From contig NC_086366.1 of NCBI RefSeq assembly GCF_036324505.1, forward strand, positions 7,193,427 to 7,257,426: DNA of 64,000 bases, written 5' to 3'. The DNA comes from Eleginops maclovinus. Its lineage: Eukaryota; Chordata; Actinopteri; Perciformes; Eleginopidae. Below the pieces are notes generated by a model, which saw nothing but the letters and a program-made list of their open reading frames with translations, ran no database searches and had not been told where the DNA came from. Below are positions 60,696 to 64,000 of the stretch, piece by piece. The translations under genes were made by a program, and so were the position numbers. Numbering within the stretch: position 1 is the first letter of the stretch; each line of letters opens with the position of its first letter.

Positions 60696-63600
60696 TAAAA
60701 TACAAGCCAACAGAAACAGCATTTGAATAAAGAGTAGAGCACTTTTCATCCAGCTGTTGCGGGAACAAACAGTTATGAAAATACAAAAAGCTATTATTCA
60801 GTCTATGTGAAAACAATAACAATAGACTTCAGGAGCCCAATAACATTTTGGCCACCAATGACAGAATGCAATACAGTTCATTCTAAGACTTGCTGGTAAA
60901 AATGATGGTAGCAATCATATTTGATGTTGCAATCATTCTTCAATATTGAAATTCAAAACAATCATATAGAAAAATGTCAAGATTACACTCAGGTGCTGAA
61001 AAGGTGTATAAAGAAGGATATGCAGGCATTTTGTGCCAAGGATAAAATGACTATAAGCACAGTTGGTGAAGTACATGAGACAATATTTAGGAGTAATTAG
61101 GAAAAACAGAATCGCTCTTCTCAAGGTCAGCTGATGGGAACGTTGTTAAGTATTAAAACGTGGGGTATTTCAAGTATCAAGATAAGTAATATAAGAATAT
61201 CAGTAAAGTGAGAATAATAGACATACTGTCAATATCGTTCCTGTTTTTCTGCTCCAAACGTGTCACTCCACTCCCCTGGTTGCTTTGCTGATTCTCACTG
61301 CATATTTGCAGTCTCACATGTTTCCAAGACGCTCTGTCCCACTGCAGTTTTAATCCTAACTGAAAGGCTATAATCCAGGGTGGATGCAGCACTGAAGTAA
61401 AGACCTGAAACTAATGGGAAACAAAACTTTCCAAAGAAGTGTAACACATAAGTGCCCCGAATAAACCCAAAAGATTTTGGTCGCATGCAAGTGTCTCAAC
61501 ACAAGGATCTGCTTTGTTTGCTAGAATTTAATGCTGCAAAAAATAAACGTGGCATTAAAATAATTTAGGAGCCCAGCTGCTCACAGACATAACAGTCATT
61601 GATTTATTCAAGCTGTCATAACTCTGGCGCTTGATGGATGGTAACTGGCAGTATTGGCTATACAGAGGTTTCCAAACAAGTATGGCCTCTGTTGTTGCCA
61701 AGCCAAGCAAACTGCCCATTTGGATCATGGCGTGCTTGTTAGTGAGTGTGAAGAAGTACAAAACGATCAGTGCTGTGAGTTTATGATTTTGTTTTCAACC
61801 CTTAAAGCTCACATCCAGTGATTCTGCCCAAAAAATAACCTGATGATTACTCAGTGTAGCTGTTTTGCAAGCTTTAATCTTTTGGAAGCACTCTTAGTCA
61901 TTCCACACCTCATCATTAGGTCAGCATGTTCTCATACCGAAACAGGATATGTGCTGAAATAATTTCAGCTATTCAGTATTTTAATTGTATGTTTGACAAT
62001 GTACTCTCAATGACTGCTTTGCATTAGAAAACAACTGGGCTGACTTTAAAGAATGGAAGTGGACTCTTGAAAAACATCCACAGAATATACTGGAAAAACA
62101 AGTACTTTACTAGCATGATGAGTCTAGCATGTCAACCTTATAAATAACCAGAATCTATAGCTTTAAATGTCATGTTCATTATGTTATTTTAGTTTTAATT
62201 GCACTAGACTTTGTTGTTGCTTTACTTTGTGCAGGCTTCTTTAATACGCCTTAAATGCAGTCCCTGCGTCATTACAATAAATGTTTCTTAGATTAAAAGC
62301 TTTGAGACTCCACATTTTGTCGATCTGGATTAACATAGTATATCTTTTCAGTGTACTTTCTACTTACTGCAGACCAATTAAATGTTCAATTTATTTGCCA
62401 CTAATTTACAAAAGTATAAAAAGATAATCAATATTATACTTTATTACCTTTTTTAAACTACCTAATTCTTCTCATTCTAATTCCACGTGTTGTTTAAGGC
62501 TCATTCTAATATCAGTCATTGAATATCCACCTTCATTATTTGCCGTATATGAGGTGTGTCCCTTAAATCATTCTAGCTGCAGCAGGGATTGAACACATGG
62601 CCTACATTTGATTTAAAAGAGATTACTTACTAGTGAGCTCTAACACCTTATTTGTACTGAATGAGTTCTTTTGTCAGTGACTTACAGCTTAAGTTTGAAA
62701 AAAATAATTATAGAAAACTATTTCTCTTTATTTATTTCAAAAACGTTCGCAGTGGTAATCAGATTTACAGGAAATTAAGGAAATTAAATGAACTACGTCT
62801 GATCTCACACAAGACAACACAGTATAGTATCACCATAGACAATTACATATATTACCATGAGAGCAGATTTCATTGGTTCAAACTCACCTCTCTAGTTTGT
62901 AGTGAAAGTAGTTTGCAGCACATCCAAAGGTTGTTGAATGGCAAAAAAAAAACAGCTCCACCTTCTCCCTCTCTCCAACTGTGTGTTTCCTGTTCACAAT
63001 TGATTGAGACAGTGAAGGTGTGTCCTCCTATAATGCGTGTTCACCACCACCTGTGGGTATTTATACTGCCATGTCCCGGTGTACTGGGTTCATCCAGGTG
63101 ATGTTGACGCCCACAGAGACATCAAGCACCCCTCCGCCCCAGAACGCACGCATATCCTTCCCCCGGCTCCAATAAGATGTTTACCCCACATACGCCTGGC
63201 ACCAAGGGCCAAGCTGACCTTTATCCGCCACACTCCCAGTCTAAGCTTTGCTTTGGATTTTCTTTTGGTTGTTCCTATTTTGTGATATATTTGGAAGTAA
63301 GCTTTTTTTCTCACAGTTGCACTCATTCTTAGAAAAAAGGGATGTTTATGGTGTAAATGCAGAAACATTATGTTCTGTGTACTCTGCATGAAAGGATGTT
63401 TGTTTTTATTTACTATGGGCACACACACCTTTATTGGCACAACATATTTTTTTATTGTTGTTCATTAGTGAAGATGTGAGCTGCAAAGCCCAAGGAAGAT
63501 ATAACACTTGGCGTCTGCATGTTGTTCCTAGATTACTGTATGTGCCCAGAAAAGAGCCTATAACTCACATTTGTTTGCGCATGTTTTTTTCGACGTCTCA

Positions 63601-64000
63601 GAAAATGATCACCATAAAAATATGTTTAACACATCCCAGGCACAGTGTTGTCATTGTGAATCAAACATCAGTGCTTCACAGCCTAGTGCGGCACAATGGT
63701 CTTCCTCCGAGCAACACACATTTACCCCAGTCCCCCACAACCACAGAGCTGTATGGTGATGAATTGTAGGGGCCATAGAATATAAATAGGTTATGCCCTG
63801 AGACAAAAAATCTACGTAGATGCAAAAAGAAGATGCTCCATAGCCAATCAGATTGCTCCCCACGGTTGTTCAGGAGCTGAATCAGTTTGTGAATCCAAGA
63901 TGTTCTGAAGGCCGAGAGCAGAAAAGTTGTGAATTGTGATGGGAGTAATTTTTCAACGCTTTTGTTCCCAGAAAAAAGTGAAAGAAGAGGCTGCAGTATT
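60696..64000. other. kcnj1 upstream/intron DNA
   Basis: AT-rich, with no coding exon I can support. It presumably holds the 5' non-coding exon and promoter of kcnj1. A tRNA-like SINE remnant may lie near 62560-62660 on the - strand. Confidence 0.4.
62560..62660 (-). mobile_element. possible tRNA-derived SINE remnant
   Basis: On the - strand TTAGAGCTCACTAGTAAG resembles a tRNA A-box region and TGTTCAATCCCTGCTGCAGC resembles a degenerate B box, spaced about as in a tRNA-derived head. No tail or target duplication was recognised, so the call is weak. Confidence 0.22.

Overview
The window looks like nuclear DNA from a teleost fish. Genes are split into short exons with GT..AG introns, long CA/GT microsatellites are common, and there is a palindromic non-autonomous repeat of a type I recognise from perch-like fishes. 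The main locus is fli1, an ETS-family transcription factor of the endothelial and blood lineages, on the + strand. kcnj1 (Kir1.1/ROMK, an inwardly rectifying K+ channel) lies on the - strand downstream. The upstream 12 kb carries, on the - strand, an exon that best fits the 5' part of ets1. The order ets1(-), fli1(+), kcnj1(-) is the one found around human FLI1, which supports all three calls and separates this gene from erg.

Layout. 1-12.3 kb: probable 5' end of ets1 on the - strand, mostly intron, with six of the window's long CA/GT arrays between 2 and 13.5 kb. 12.3-27.2 kb: intergenic, with an LTR fragment near 19.6-20.4 kb and a diverged ~250 bp tandem repeat near 24-24.8 kb. 27.2-33.4 kb: an alternative 5' region of fli1 with a candidate untranslated leader exon and two candidate alternative first coding exons. 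33.4-54.6 kb: nine fli1 coding exons. 54.6-57.25 kb: fli1 3'UTR. 57.3-59.5 kb: convergent intergenic spacer. 59.56-60.69 kb: kcnj1 coding exon. 60.7-64 kb: kcnj1 upstream DNA with no coding exon that I can see.

The fli1 exons join in phase, and with two single-base gaps restored would give about 450 codons, close to human FLI1 (452). Exon 4 carries the Pointed domain and exon 9 the ETS DNA-binding domain. As written, exons 8 and 9 each lack one base relative to the family. These breaks truncate the reading frame before or inside the ETS domain, while every other exon is intact. That pattern suggests sequence or assembly error more than a dead gene, but only reads can settle it.

The most interesting biology is at the 5' end. 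Three separate short exons (MMDNSK, MFQTVPDTSSYVK and MDGTIK) each end on a complete Lys codon before a GTAAG-type donor, so each can splice in frame to exon 2. The second resembles the alternative N-terminus MIQTVPDPAAHIK of human ERG. This suggests an alternative-promoter layout older than the ERG/FLI1 split.
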